From Micromonospora costi (GTDB lineage: Bacteria > Actinomycetota > Actinomycetes > Mycobacteriales > Micromonosporaceae), in NCBI RefSeq assembly GCF_003626655.1, contig NZ_RBAN01000006.1, positions 186,001-250,000 on the forward strand: 64,000 nt of DNA. Reading direction: 5' to 3'. The notes under the pieces were generated by a model. It was given only the letters and a program-made list of their open reading frames with translations. It was not told the DNA's origin and did not search any database. Both the position numbers and the translations under genes were made by a program. Every line of letters starts with the position of its first letter. The first letter of the stretch is position 1. Shown here in pieces: positions 1-7,863 of this stretch.

Positions 1-379
1 TGGGCAGCTTCGTGCCGGGGCCCATCGAGCCCAGCACGAACCGCGGCTGCTCCGACGAGGCGTACGCGTCGGCGGCCTCCCGGGCGAGCCGCGCACCCGC
101 CTCCGACAGCTCGCGGATCCGCCCCGCGATGCCGTACTCACCGAGGTTGGGCAGGTTGGCGCCGAAGGTGTTGGTCTCCACGCAGTCCGCGCCCGCGGCC
201 AGGTATGCCTCGTGCACGCCCCGGACCACGTCCGGCCGCGTGACGTTGAGGATCTCGTTGCAGCCCTCGAGGCCGTCGAAGTCGTCCAGGGTCAGGTCGG
301 CCGCCTGCAGCATCGTCCCCATCGCCCCGTCGGCGATCAGGATCCGGTCCGCCAGCGCATCGAGCAACGAAGTCCGCAC
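1..379 (-). CDS. metH: Methionine synthase MetH, N-terminal fragment (runs off the window)
   Basis: Only the first 126 codons are present; the rest lies left of position 1. The translation begins with a GTG start and carries the homocysteine S-methyltransferase barrel signature: DGAMGT at residues 17-22, then GCNEILN, and the TNTFGANL loop that leads into the zinc site. This is the N-terminal homocysteine-binding module of cobalamin-dependent methionine synthase, which transfers a methyl group from methyl-B12 to homocysteine in the cytoplasm. The cobalamin modules cannot be seen, so a stand-alone homocysteine methyltransferase is possible, but this N-terminus is typical of actinobacterial MetH. 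It is divergent from the PAC2 gene, with about 260 bases between them that hold no other gene. Confidence 0.88.
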   Translation of the reverse strand, partial: MRTSLLDALADRILIADGAMGTMLQAADLTLDDFDGLEGCNEILNVTRPDVVRGVHEAYLAAGADCVETNTFGANLPNLGEYGIAGRIRELSEAGARLAREAADAYASSEQPRFVLGSMGPGTKLP

Positions 380-639
380 ACGGCCAGGTTAGTGCGGCGC
401 GGCGCCGACGGGCCGCCGCAACCCGTGCTTCCCACATACTGTCAGCGGGATCACCCGCGCGAGCTTTCACCCACTTCGTCCGAGTGGTCGGGCCGGCCGA
501 CCGGCGCGGCCGACGGGCCGCATCCCGGCCCGGCACGTAGGCTGACGGACGTGAAGGAGAACAGGGACGCCACCGTGCACCGCCGGCGGACGACCGGGCC
601 CGGCCCCGCCGCCCGCCACGAGCAGGGTGAGGTGAGGGC

Positions 640-1509
640 GTGACCGAGTTCGACGGACTGCCCGTGCTGCGCTCGCCGGTGGCCATCGCCGCGTTCGAGG
701 GCTGGAACGACGCCGCGGACGCCTCCACCGCCGCCGTCGAGCACCTGGAGCAGGTCTGGCAGGCCCGCCAGGTCGCCGAACTGGACCCGGAGGACTTCTA
801 CGACTTCCAGGTGAGCCGGCCGACCATCACGATGGCCGAGGGCGAGACCCGCCGCGTGGAGTGGCCGACGACGCGGTTCATGGTCGCCAGCCCCGAGGGC
901 ACCGACCGCGACGTGGTGCTGATTCGCGGCATCGAGCCGAGCATGCGCTGGCGCACCTTCTGCGAACAGGTGCTGGAGATCTGCCACAGCCTCGAGGTCG
1001 AGCGGGTGGTGCTGCTCGGCGCGCTGCTCGCCGACGTGCCGTACACCCGGCCGCTGCCGATCAGCGGCAGCGCCTCGGACTCCCGGGCCGCCGAGCGCTA
1101 CCAGCTCACCCCCACCCGCTACGACGGGCCGACCGGCATCGTGGGCGTCCTTCAGGACGCGTGCACCCGCGCCGAGGTCGACGCCGTCTCGTTCTGGGTG
1201 CACGTGCCGCACTACGCCAACAACCCGCCCTGCCCCAAGGCGACCCTGGCCCTGCTTCACCGGGTCGAGGAGGTCCTGGACCTGCCGGTGCCGATGGCCG
1301 ACCTCGCCGAGGAGGCCGCCGAGTGGGAGCAGCGCGTCCGCAGCGCCGCCGAGCAGGACGCCGAACTCGGCGAGTACGTCCGCGAGCTGGAGGAACGGGT
1401 CGGCGACGCCGGCATCACGCCGCTGACCGGCGATGAGATCGCCCAGGAGTTCGAGAAGTACCTGCGCCGGCGCGGCGGCTCGGCCGGCCCCACCGCCGGC
1501 TCCTGGTAG
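640..1509 (+). CDS. PAC2 family protein
   Basis: A 289-residue protein of the PAC2 (proteasome assembly chaperone 2-like) family, which is common in actinobacteria near metH. The N-terminus (PVLRSPVAIAAFEGWNDAAD) and the stretch VVLLGALLADVPYTRPLPI are typical of the family, and the C-terminal 60 residues are helical and acidic. Actinobacteria have proteasomes, and the homology suggests an ATP-grasp-like or chaperone role, but no activity is established that I know of. The GTG start is preceded by GGTGAGG. A strong hairpin terminator follows 68 bases after the stop. Length is normal for the family. Confidence 0.88.
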   Translation: MTEFDGLPVLRSPVAIAAFEGWNDAADASTAAVEHLEQVWQARQVAELDPEDFYDFQVSRPTITMAEGETRRVEWPTTRFMVASPEGTDRDVVLIRGIEPSMRWRTFCEQVLEICHSLEVERVVLLGALLADVPYTRPLPISGSASDSRAAERYQLTPTRYDGPTGIVGVLQDACTRAEVDAVSFWVHVPHYANNPPCPKATLALLHRVEEVLDLPVPMADLAEEAAEWEQRVRSAAEQDAELGEYVRELEERVGDAGITPLTGDEIAQEFEKYLRRRGGSAGPTAGSW

Positions 1510-1577
1510 CCCTCCCGGCTCACGGGATCCATCCGTTCCACCCGGGACACCGCCGGATCGCCGGTCCACTCGATTCC

Positions 1578-1614
1578 AAAGCCCGGGCCACGACCGGTTC
1601 GTGGCCCGGGCTTT
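1578..1614 (+). terminator. Strong intrinsic terminator after the PAC2 gene
   Basis: A perfect 16-bp stem (1578-1593 with 1599-1614), 5-base loop, followed by CGTCTTTT. It ends transcription of the PAC2 gene. Its 3' arm and T-rich tail are duplicated directly downstream. Confidence 0.85.
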
Positions 1615-1649
1615 CGTCTTTTCCCCGCCCGGGCTTTCGTCTTTTCCCC
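1604..1649. repeat. Exact 23-bp tandem duplication of the terminator 3' arm
   Basis: Positions 1604-1626 and 1627-1649 are identical 23-mers (GCCCGGGCTTTCGTC then TTTTCCCC). The unit is the right half of the terminator stem plus its T tract, so the left arm can pair with either copy. It looks like a recent slippage duplication. Confidence 0.9.
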
Positions 1650-1715
1650 CGGTCGTGAGTCGCGCTGCCGGTGGTGGCGTGTCGGGGTGGCGCGCCGCAC
1701 ACCGTGTACGGCATC

Positions 1716-1727
1716 CTAGGAACCTAG
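1716..1727. promoter_or_regulatory. Palindromic operator candidate upstream of the GntR gene
   Basis: CTAGG-AA-CCTAG, a perfect 5+5 palindrome with a 2-base centre, ends 20 bases before the GntR start codon in otherwise G+C-rich DNA. GntR regulators commonly bind short palindromes at their own promoters, so autoregulation is inferred. Confidence 0.45.
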
Positions 1728-1747
1728 CTGTGATCAGGGAGGCGGGC

Positions 1748-2539
1748 ATGGAGATCAACCCGGGGGCGGCCGAGTTCCCGCACCGGCAGATCGCGACGCA
1801 GCTCAAGGCCCGGGTGCGGCGCGGCGACTGGGCCCCGGGCGAGCGGCTGCCCTCCATCCCGGCCATGGCCGAGATGTTCGGCGTCGCGAAGCAGACCGTG
1901 CAACGCGCCGTCGACCAGCTGCGGGTCGAGGGCGTCCTCATCACGAAGCCGGGCTCCGGCACGTACGTCCGGGGGACCCGGCGGCGGCTCAACCGCCTGG
2001 CCCGCGGACGGTACGGCGGCTTCCGCGGCTACCACACCGACCTGGCCGCCCGGTACCGCCAGCAGCTCGTCTCCGTGGGCCGCGCGCCCGCACCGCCCGA
2101 GGTGGCCGACGCGTTCGGCGTGCCCGACGGCACCGAGCTGATCTGCCGCCGGCACCTCGTCCGCACCGACGACTCCCCCGTCGAGGTCGGCGCCTCCTGG
2201 TTCCTGACCGGAGACGCCGCGGGCACCTCGCTGGAGCGCGCCGAGGCGTTCGGCCGGCCGCTCTACCAGGAGGCCGAGGAGGCCACCGGCCGGCGGTACG
2301 TGACCGCCACCGACACGATCAGCGCCCGGCAGCCCAGCCGGGAGGAGGCCGAGACCCTCCAGATCCGGCCCGACACCCCCGTGCTGCACCTGCTGCACGT
2401 CGCGTACGACGGCGCGCACAAACCGATCGAGGTCGCCCAGGCCACCTGGCCCGGTCCCATGACCACCCTCACCGAGGAGTACAAGATCCCGGCCCCCGCC
2501 GAAGCCCCCGACCCCGACCCGGGCCTGGTCCTGGGCTGA
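1748..2539 (+). CDS. GntR family transcriptional regulator (HutC/UTRA type)
   Basis: A 263-residue regulator. Residues 10-78 form the GntR winged helix (QIATQLKARVRRGDWAPGER, then PGSGTYVRG), and the second half resembles a UTRA ligand-binding domain (DGTELICRRHLVRTDDSPVE, ARQPSREEAETLQI). The ATG at 1748 has a GGGAGG ribosome site just upstream and marks where homology begins; the open frame continues further upstream but without family features. The ligand is unknown, and no catabolic operon is adjacent. A palindrome just before the start suggests autoregulation. The gene is followed by a repeat-rich intergenic region shared with the convergent mshC. Confidence 0.9.
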   Translation: MEINPGAAEFPHRQIATQLKARVRRGDWAPGERLPSIPAMAEMFGVAKQTVQRAVDQLRVEGVLITKPGSGTYVRGTRRRLNRLARGRYGGFRGYHTDLAARYRQQLVSVGRAPAPPEVADAFGVPDGTELICRRHLVRTDDSPVEVGASWFLTGDAAGTSLERAEAFGRPLYQEAEEATGRRYVTATDTISARQPSREEAETLQIRPDTPVLHLLHVAYDGAHKPIEVAQATWPGPMTTLTEEYKIPAPAEAPDPDPGLVLG

Positions 2540-2588
2540 CCCCCGCTCCCCGCCCCCCGTCCCGCTCCCCGCCCCCGCTCCCCACCCC

Positions 2589-2662
2589 CGCGATCTTGCA
2601 CTTTCGGCCCTTCTTTCACCCCGGTATGTCTCCTATGCCGGGGCACAAAGTGCAAGATCGCG
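2589..2662. repeat. Long inverted repeat with nested hairpin
   Basis: Outer arms are a perfect 16-bp inverted repeat (CGCGATCTTGCACTTT at 2589-2604 with 2647-2662). Inside is a second hairpin (CCCCGGTAT with ATGCCGGGG, one mismatch). It lies between convergent genes and could act as a bidirectional terminator, but it lacks a T tract and its right half recurs at 3032-3075. Confidence 0.85.
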
Positions 2663-2792
2663 GTGGTGGAAGGCGCCGCGCGAGGGCCTGCTCGGCGCGG
2701 GAGTTCGCGAGCGCCGGCCTGCTCTCCCCCGCGATCTTGCAGCTTTCGGTGCGCCCTTCGGACTGTGTGGGTGTCACGGGTCGGGGCGGGTG

Positions 2793-3025
2793 GTGATCGA
2801 CACGGGTTGTCTGTATGTCGCGGTGTCCGGGTGCGGTGGACGCCGCGACTTCAAGGATGTCGAGTCGATCATCGGTTCGGGGCGGCGGGTTTGGGGCTTT
2901 ATCCGATTCGCGTGGCCTGTTGGCGGCGCACCTGCCAACCGGGAGCGTGATGCCTCAGAGTCATATTCATGCCCCTGACGCATCACGCTCGTGAGGACAA
3001 CCCGCAACCACGCGGGCCCGACCTT
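2793..3025. repeat. Dispersed intergenic repeat, copy A, with terminal palindrome
   Basis: Aligns along about 233 bases with copy B at 7231-7464. Both begin GTGATCGACACGGGTT and share TATGTCGCGGTGTCC and GATGTCGAGTCGATCA. A near-perfect palindrome at 2943-2990 (arms GAGCGTGATGC and GCATCACGCTC) occupies the same place as the palindrome of copy B. Non-coding character is inferred: no frame has a plausible start, ribosome site and length. Confidence 0.8.
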
Positions 3026-3031
3026 GTCCCG

Positions 3032-3075
3032 CCCCGGTATGCCCTCTGTGCCGGGGCACAAAGTGCAAGATCGCG
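3032..3075. repeat. Partial direct copy of the 2619-2662 hairpin and arm
   Basis: A 44-base segment matching 2619-2662 (CCCCGGTATG, then GCCGGGGCACAAAGTGCAAG) with a few changes in the hairpin loop. The matching left arm is missing here, so the two copies flank the dispersed repeat as direct repeats. Confidence 0.8.
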
Positions 3076-3108
3076 GGGAGAGAGGACGAGCGGGAGCGCG
3101 GGGGCGGG

Positions 3109-4344
3109 TTAGAGGCGGATACCGAGCAGGGCGTCCACGGTGTCGGCGAACAGGGCCGGGGCGGCGGGGTCGTCGCCGGTGCCCGCGAGGGCCTGCTCGG
3201 CCCAGGCGTCGGCGAGCGCCAGCGCGCCCGGGCTGTCGAGGTCGTCGGCGAGGCGAGCGCGTACGCCGGCCAGCAGCTCGGCCCCGGACGGCCCGGCGGG
3301 CGCGGCGGCGGCCTGCCGCCAGCGGGCCAGCCGCTCCTGCGCGGCGGCCAGCAGCTCGTCGGTCCACGTGCGGTCGCTGCGGTAGTGCCCGGACAGCAGC
3401 GCCAGGCGGACCGCCATCGGGTCGACCCGGTCGGCGCGCAGCCGCGACACGAAGACGAGGTTGCCGCGCGACTTGGACATCTTCTCGCCGTCCAGGCCGA
3501 TCATGCCGGCGTGCACGTAGTGGTCCGCGAACGGCGCCTCACCGGTCAGCCGCTCGGCGTGCGCCGCGGACGCCTCGTGGTGCGGGAAGATGAGGTCGTT
3601 GCCGCCGCCCTGCACGTCGATCCGGTCGCCCAGCAGGTTGAGCGCGATCACCGCGCACTCGATGTGCCAGCCCGGACGCCCCGGCCCCAGCTCGCCGCCC
3701 GGCCAGGACGGCTCGCGCTCGCGGGCGCCCCGCCACAGCAGCGGGTCGAGCGGGTCGCGCTTGCCCTCCCGGTCCGGGTCGCCGCCGCGCTCCGGGAAGA
3801 TCTCCAGCATCTGCTCGCGGCTCATGTTCGACTCGTAGCCGAACCGGGGGGTGGCGGAGATGTCGAAGTAGACGTCGCCCGTGCCGTCCTCGAGGCGGTA
3901 CGCGGCACCGTCCTTCAGCAGGACCTGGACCTTCTCGGCGATGTCCGGGATCGACTCGACGGCGCCGACGTAGTGCTGCGGCGGGATGATCCGCAGCGCC
4001 TCCATGTCCTCCCGGAACAGCGCCGTCTCCCGCATCGCGAGGACCACCCAGTCCTCACCGTCGCGCTCCGCGCGCTCCAGCAGCGGATCGTCGATGTCGG
4101 TGACGTTCTGCACGTACCGCACCTGCCGCCCGGCGTCCCGCCACACCCGCTGCACCAGATCAAACGTGATCATGGTGGCGGCGTGGCCGAGGTGGGTCGC
4201 GTCGTACGGGGTGATGCCGCAGACGTACATCCGCGCGTCCGTCGGATCGCTCGGATACACGCCCTGCCGCGCCGAGTCGTACAACGCCAGCGGCCCGCCC
4301 CTGCCCGGCAGCCGCGGCACCTCGTGTCCCGCCCACGGTTCCAT
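3109..4344 (-). CDS. mshC: Cysteine--1-D-myo-inosityl-2-amino-2-deoxy-alpha-D-glucopyranoside ligase (MshC)
   Basis: 411 residues; MshC joins cysteine to GlcN-inositol with ATP, the third main step of mycothiol synthesis. It is a cysteinyl-tRNA synthetase relative: the zinc-binding CGITPYD starts at Cys42, the HIGH-type motif HLGH is at 51-54, and KMSKS is at 288-292. The start at MEPWAGHEVPRLPG matches the family N-terminus; an upstream in-frame start would add 8 unrelated residues. It is about 60 residues shorter than CysS, lacking the tRNA anticodon-binding domain. Downstream in the same direction of the SCO1664/DUF3090/phosphomutase set, a cluster often seen beside mshC in actinobacteria. 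Confidence 0.95.
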   Translation of the reverse strand: MEPWAGHEVPRLPGRGGPLALYDSARQGVYPSDPTDARMYVCGITPYDATHLGHAATMITFDLVQRVWRDAGRQVRYVQNVTDIDDPLLERAERDGEDWVVLAMRETALFREDMEALRIIPPQHYVGAVESIPDIAEKVQVLLKDGAAYRLEDGTGDVYFDISATPRFGYESNMSREQMLEIFPERGGDPDREGKRDPLDPLLWRGAREREPSWPGGELGPGRPGWHIECAVIALNLLGDRIDVQGGGNDLIFPHHEASAAHAERLTGEAPFADHYVHAGMIGLDGEKMSKSRGNLVFVSRLRADRVDPMAVRLALLSGHYRSDRTWTDELLAAAQERLARWRQAAAAPAGPSGAELLAGVRARLADDLDSPGALALADAWAEQALAGTGDDPAAPALFADTVDALLGIRL

Positions 4345-4477
4345 GCCCGCCAGCCTAACGAGCGGCACGACACCACGAGGGCACGCCCGTGGGTGATCAA
4401 CATGACAGCACGACCCACCGGGTCGTCGCCGGGGCGGCGTCCGGGAGCCGGACGTCGCGGCGGGAGGCCGTAAAATC

Positions 4478-4526
4478 GGCGGCCGTCAGATGGGCGGCCG
4501 TCACGGCGGCCGTCAGATGGGCGGCC
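4478..4526. repeat. 22-bp tandem duplication across the 3' end of the SCO1664-like gene
   Basis: Identical 22-mers at 4478-4499 and 4505-4526 (GGCGGCCGTCAGATGGGCGG plus CC), period 27. The gene's final codons and stop lie in the second copy; the first is a non-coding duplicate just downstream in the reading direction. Confidence 0.85.
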
Positions 4527-5331
4527 AGGGAACCGCCGGCCACTCCTCCGGCGGCAGCGGGAACCGGCCGCTGTCGCGCAGCCGGTCGATCCGGGCCGCC
4601 ACCTCGGTGACCTCGCTGATCGTCAGGTGCTCGGCAAGCTCCTCGCCGAGCGGGCCGGCGACCTGGCCGGCGAGCGTGTCGAGCATCCGCACCGCGTCCG
4701 GCGGCAACTGCCGGCCGGCCCAGCCCCAGAGCACCGTCCGCAGCTTCTCCTCGACGTGGAAGCTCACGCCGTGGTCCACGCCGTAGATCCGGTCGTCCGG
4801 GCCGACCAGGACGTGCCCGCCCTTCCGGTCCGCGTTGTTGATCACCGCGTCGAGCACCGCGAGCCGGGCCAGCCGGGGATCGTCGGCGTGCGCCAGGGCG
4901 TACGGAGTGCCGTCGTCGTCACGGGCCGCCGCGATCGGAAACCAGCGGGGCGGCAGCGCGTCGGCCGGCACGAACCCGACCAGCGGCTCGGCGTCGGCCG
5001 GCTCGTCGATCCAGAGCTGGCACGAGCCCGGGCCGAACGGGCCGTCCCGCAGCACCGTGGGCGGCACCAGATCCCAACCCGTCGCCCGCGAGACCAGGTA
5101 CGCGGCGACCTCCCGGCCGGCCAGGGTGCCGTCCGGGAAGTCCCAGAGGGGACGCTCGCCGCGCACCGGTTTGTAGACGCAGTGGGCGCTGGCGCCGTCC
5201 AGCGTCAGCACACCGCGCAGCGTGGCGTTCGACGCGTCGACCAGCCGCCCCTCGAGGGTGAGCTCGCCGTCACGCAGCAGCCGGAGCGCCGCGCTGCCGT
5301 CCTGGCGGGGCTGGATGCCGGACGACGTCAC
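4513..5331 (-). CDS. SCO1664 family protein (PI3/4-kinase-like fold)
   Basis: A 272-residue member of the SCO1664 family, related to phosphatidylinositol 3-/4-kinase catalytic domains. Visible features are AHCVYKPVRGERPLWDFPDG (likely ATP-binding lysine in YKP), the INNADRKGGHVL catalytic-loop-like segment, and YGVDHGVSFH, which resembles a metal-binding DHG. The substrate is unknown. A GTG start overlaps the DUF3090 stop by four bases (GTGA), so the two are probably translationally coupled. Its 3' end is duplicated just beyond the stop codon. Confidence 0.88.
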   Translation of the reverse strand: MTSSGIQPRQDGSAALRLLRDGELTLEGRLVDASNATLRGVLTLDGASAHCVYKPVRGERPLWDFPDGTLAGREVAAYLVSRATGWDLVPPTVLRDGPFGPGSCQLWIDEPADAEPLVGFVPADALPPRWFPIAAARDDDGTPYALAHADDPRLARLAVLDAVINNADRKGGHVLVGPDDRIYGVDHGVSFHVEEKLRTVLWGWAGRQLPPDAVRMLDTLAGQVAGPLGEELAEHLTISEVTEVAARIDRLRDSGRFPLPPEEWPAVPWPPI

Positions 5332-5900
5332 CGGTGGTAACCGTTGTGCCGCGGGCAGAGGTGCCCCGCGGGATCCAGCGGCTGGCCGCAGAGCGGGCAG
5401 GGCGGACGCCCGGCGTTGACGACCCGCCGAGCCCGCTCGATGAACTCGCGGGTCGCCTGCGGGGTCAGCCGGACCCGCAGCCGGTCGAGGTCGTCGTCCG
5501 GCTCGTCCTCGTCCTCGTCGTCCTCGGAGTCGCCCAGCTCGACCTCGGCCTCCGTCTCGCCGGCGGCGATCGCCTCGATCACGACGGTCGCGGTGTCGAC
5601 GTCGAAGGCCAGCCCCAGCGTGCCGACCCGGAACTCCTCGTCGACCGGTGTGTCCAGCGGGTCGTTGTCGCCGAGCGCGGCCGGCGCCTCGGGCAGGTCC
5701 ACCCCGAACCGGCGGTGCGCCTCGGTGAGCAGCTCCTCGAGCTTCTCGGCGAGCAGGGACACCTGGACCTTCTCCAGCGCGACGCTGACCAGCCGGCCTC
5801 CACCGCGGGCCTGGAGGAAGAACGTCCGCTCCCCCGGCGGCCCGACGGTCCCGGCGACGAACCGCTCCGGCGGCTCGAAGGCGTGCACCTGGTGGGTCAT
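5328..5900 (-). CDS. DUF3090 domain-containing protein
   Basis: 190 residues from the ATG at MTHQVHAFEPPERFVAGTVG, the usual family start. The body is an alpha/beta domain (FLQARGGGRLVSVALEKVQV), then a central run of about 15 Asp/Glu residues, then a C-terminal zinc-ribbon-like CPLCGQPLDPAGHLCPR. The family is conserved in actinobacteria next to a phosphomutase-like gene and an SCO1664 gene, as here, and has no established function that I know of. It sits 106 bases downstream of the phosphatase and overlaps the next gene, indicating an operon. Confidence 0.92.
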   Translation of the reverse strand: MTHQVHAFEPPERFVAGTVGPPGERTFFLQARGGGRLVSVALEKVQVSLLAEKLEELLTEAHRRFGVDLPEAPAALGDNDPLDTPVDEEFRVGTLGLAFDVDTATVVIEAIAAGETEAEVELGDSEDDEDEDEPDDDLDRLRVRLTPQATREFIERARRVVNAGRPPCPLCGQPLDPAGHLCPRHNGYHR

Positions 5901-6006
5901 ACCCACGACCCTATCCGGCGTGCCATGGCACCGCGCACCCCACCGACCCGAATCGCCACCCCTGCCCCCTTGTGGGTACCGGCGTCACACCCGAGCGTCA
6001 CCAGGA

Positions 6007-6717
6007 TCACCCGGACGCGCCCGCGCCGCCGCCCACCGCGGCGTCGGAATCGGTACGTCGCGGCGCCCGCCGCCGCTTCTTCGCCGGCGGGGGCACCAGG
6101 CCGGCCAGGTCGCCGCCCGTGTCGTTGAGCCGCACGAGGAACGGCCGCAACGGGGTGTAGCGGATCGCCGTCACCGACGCCGGGTCGGCCACGATCCGCT
6201 GAAAGAGATCCAGGTGTACGCCGAGCGCGTCCGCCACGATGGCCTTGATCACGTCGCCGTGGCTGCACGCCAGCCAGACCGCCTCCGGCCCGTGCTCGGC
6301 GGTGATCCGGGCGTCCCACGAGCGCACCGCCGCCACCGCCCGCGCCGCCATCGCGGCCATCGACTCCCCCTCGGGGAAGACCGCTGCGCTCGGGTGCTGC
6401 TGCACGACGGGCCAGAGCGGGTCCTTGGCCAGCTTCTTGAGCGGCTGCCCCTCCCACGCCCCGTACCCGCACTCGATCAGCCCCTCCTCCACCACCGGCG
6501 ACGCGTCCGGCAGCGCCAGTTCCAGGGTCTGCCGGCAGCGGATCAGCGGACTCGTCACCACGGCCGCCAGCGGCACCGCCCGCAGCCGCTCCCCGACCGC
6601 GGCGGCCTGCGCCCGGCCGGTGTCGTCCAGCTCGACCGGTTGCCGCCCGGCCAGACCACCGTCGGCGTTCGCGGTCGTACGGCCGTGTCGCAGAAGCAGA
6701 AGGGTCGCCACGGTCAC
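6007..6717 (-). CDS. Histidine phosphatase family protein (MSMEG_4193-type phosphomutase)
   Basis: 236 residues. The phosphohistidine motif LLRHGRTTAN lies at the N-terminus, with the second catalytic His in ACSHGDVIKA. This is the broad phosphoglycerate-mutase/phosphatase superfamily, and the closest type by context is the MSMEG_4193 group found with DUF3090. Three in-frame GTG codons compete (6720, 6717, 6711); 6717 gives MTVATLLLLRHG, which fits the family. The C-terminal tail is basic and proline/alanine-rich (KKRRRAPRR). First gene of the DUF3090/SCO1664 operon; the substrate is unknown. Confidence 0.88.
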   Translation of the reverse strand: MTVATLLLLRHGRTTANADGGLAGRQPVELDDTGRAQAAAVGERLRAVPLAAVVTSPLIRCRQTLELALPDASPVVEEGLIECGYGAWEGQPLKKLAKDPLWPVVQQHPSAAVFPEGESMAAMAARAVAAVRSWDARITAEHGPEAVWLACSHGDVIKAIVADALGVHLDLFQRIVADPASVTAIRYTPLRPFLVRLNDTGGDLAGLVPPPAKKRRRAPRRTDSDAAVGGGAGASG

Positions 6718-6805
6718 CACCCTAGGGCCTCGCCCCCGCGCCCCCGGAGCCTCGCCCCACCCCGGCCCGGCCGGTCGGGTACCGCGCCTCGGGGTGGTCG
6801 ACGTC

Positions 6806-6991
6806 GTGACCCGCACGGGTTCCGTGCACGTCGCGGTGTCCGGGTCGGGTCGACACCGCGACGTCACGGATGTCGGGTCGATCATCCGTGGGGCGCGCGG
6901 GTGTCAGGCGTGATCGACTCCGTTCCGCCGATACGGCGGGGTCACGGTGGGCGGGATGCCGCCATATCGGCGATCTGGTGTGGATCACGCC
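6806..6991. repeat. Dispersed intergenic repeat, copy C (divergent)
   Basis: Positions 6806-6895 align with the first 90 bases of copies A and B (GCACGGGTTCCGTGCACGTC, GATGTCGGGTCGATCATC). Instead of the same palindrome it ends in a nested hairpin: outer arms GGCGTGATC 6907-6915 and GATCACGCC 6983-6991, inner 14-bp arms 6926-6939 and 6959-6972 with one mismatch. Confidence 0.6.
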
Positions 6992-7230
6992 CGGCTGGCC
7001 GACCGGCGGCGGGCCAGATGGGCTCCGGGCCGGACCTGACGAGGCTGCGCCCAGTCCGAGGGGTGATCGCCGCGGACCTGACCGGGCTGGATGCCCGGCC
7101 CGAGGGCTGGGTGATCAGCGGTGGGCTGCCGCGGGTCGCAACACACGGCAACGGCCGCCGCCCGCACCCGACCGATGTTCCGGCGAAACGCGATCGCGGT
7201 TGCGTGGGCGTTCGCGGGTCGGGTCGGGCG

Positions 7231-7464
7231 GTGATCGACACGGGTTCCGTGTATGTCGCGGTGTCCCGGTGGGGTGGACAGCGCGACTTCCAGGATGTCG
7301 AGTCGATCACCGGTTTCGGGCGGCCCGGTTTGGGTCCTGTGTCCGGTTCGCGGGCCTGTCGGCGGGCACCCCTTCCACCGTGAGCGTGATGCCTCAGAGG
7401 CATAAATATGCCTGTGAGGCATCACGCTCGTGGGGAGACCGGCAACCGCCCGGCCTGACCCTTT
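7231..7464. repeat. Dispersed intergenic repeat, copy B, with perfect palindrome
   Basis: About 234 bases collinear with copy A. The palindrome at 7382-7429 has perfect 15-bp outer arms (GAGCGTGATGCCTCA / TGAGGCATCACGCTC), one G-G mismatch, perfect 7-bp inner arms (AGGCATA / TATGCCT) and an AA centre, so it could form a 22-bp hairpin or cruciform. Compared with copy A, changes restore pairing in the arms. Confidence 0.85.
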
Positions 7465-7806
7465 GGCCGTAGCGGGCGGGCGGGCCGGCTGCGGGGGCTC
7501 GGTCGGCTTGTGGCCGCGCTGGGTGGGTGTGGGTGGTTTGTGGGTGTGACCGGTGGCATCCTGGGGCCGGAATCGTCGGCGGGTCGGGGGCGTTGACTAT
7601 CCGCGACGGCCGAGGAACCAGCCCGCCAGGGTGCGGGCCGAGCGCAGGCCCCGGGAATGATGGCGGGCCGCCGGTCGTTGCAGACGGACCCGGCGCGGTG
7701 GAGCACCCCCCGCCCGTTGCGCTGGGCCCACGGGCGCAGGCCAACCCCCTATGGCCGCCCCGACCACAGACTTTCCCCCGTTTTGTTGAGCGCCTGTTGG
7801 TGCTCG

Positions 7807-7841
7807 CACCCGCTTGCCGTCCCCCGACGGCATGGCGGGTG
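7807..7841 (+). promoter_or_regulatory. Nested hairpin in the 5' leader of the secreted lysozyme-like gene
   Basis: Outer arms CACCCGC and GCGGGTG, inner arms GCCGTC and GACGGC around a CCCC loop. It ends 22 bases before the ATG, close to the ribosome site, so it may modulate translation or mRNA stability. It does not match a riboswitch class I can recognise. Confidence 0.35.
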
Positions 7842-7863
7842 TCTCACCCCCGAGGAGCTTTCG

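Larger units (their letters stand above)
2540..3108. other. Repeat-rich intergenic region between GntR and mshC
   Basis: No credible gene in 569 bases. The stretch holds one long inverted repeat, a partial copy of it about 410 bases further on, a shorter copy of its left arm near 2731-2745, and one copy of a roughly 230-bp dispersed repeat ending in a palindrome. The convergent flanking genes suggest it also ends transcription in both directions. Confidence 0.8.
6718..7863. other. Gene-poor stretch with two repeat copies and a leader region
   Basis: No believable coding sequence in 1.1 kb; the longest open frames lack ribosome sites and mirror each other across strands. It contains repeat copies C and B, the palindrome that ends copy B, a hairpin leader before the secreted-protein gene, and about 300 bases (7465-7800) in which I recognise nothing. 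Confidence 0.7.

Noticed and set aside
2774..3367. Conserved peptides across the dispersed repeats (IDSTS...KSR...DTATY...) as a protein-coding relic
   Set aside because: The peptides are conserved only because the DNA is; frames lack starts and ribosome sites and run into palindromes.
7500..7863. A c-di-AMP (ydaO-type) riboswitch upstream of the lysozyme-like gene, by analogy with other actinobacterial wall hydrolases
   Set aside because: The conserved ydaO core segments are not recognisable; only simple hairpins are visible. A covariance-model search would decide.
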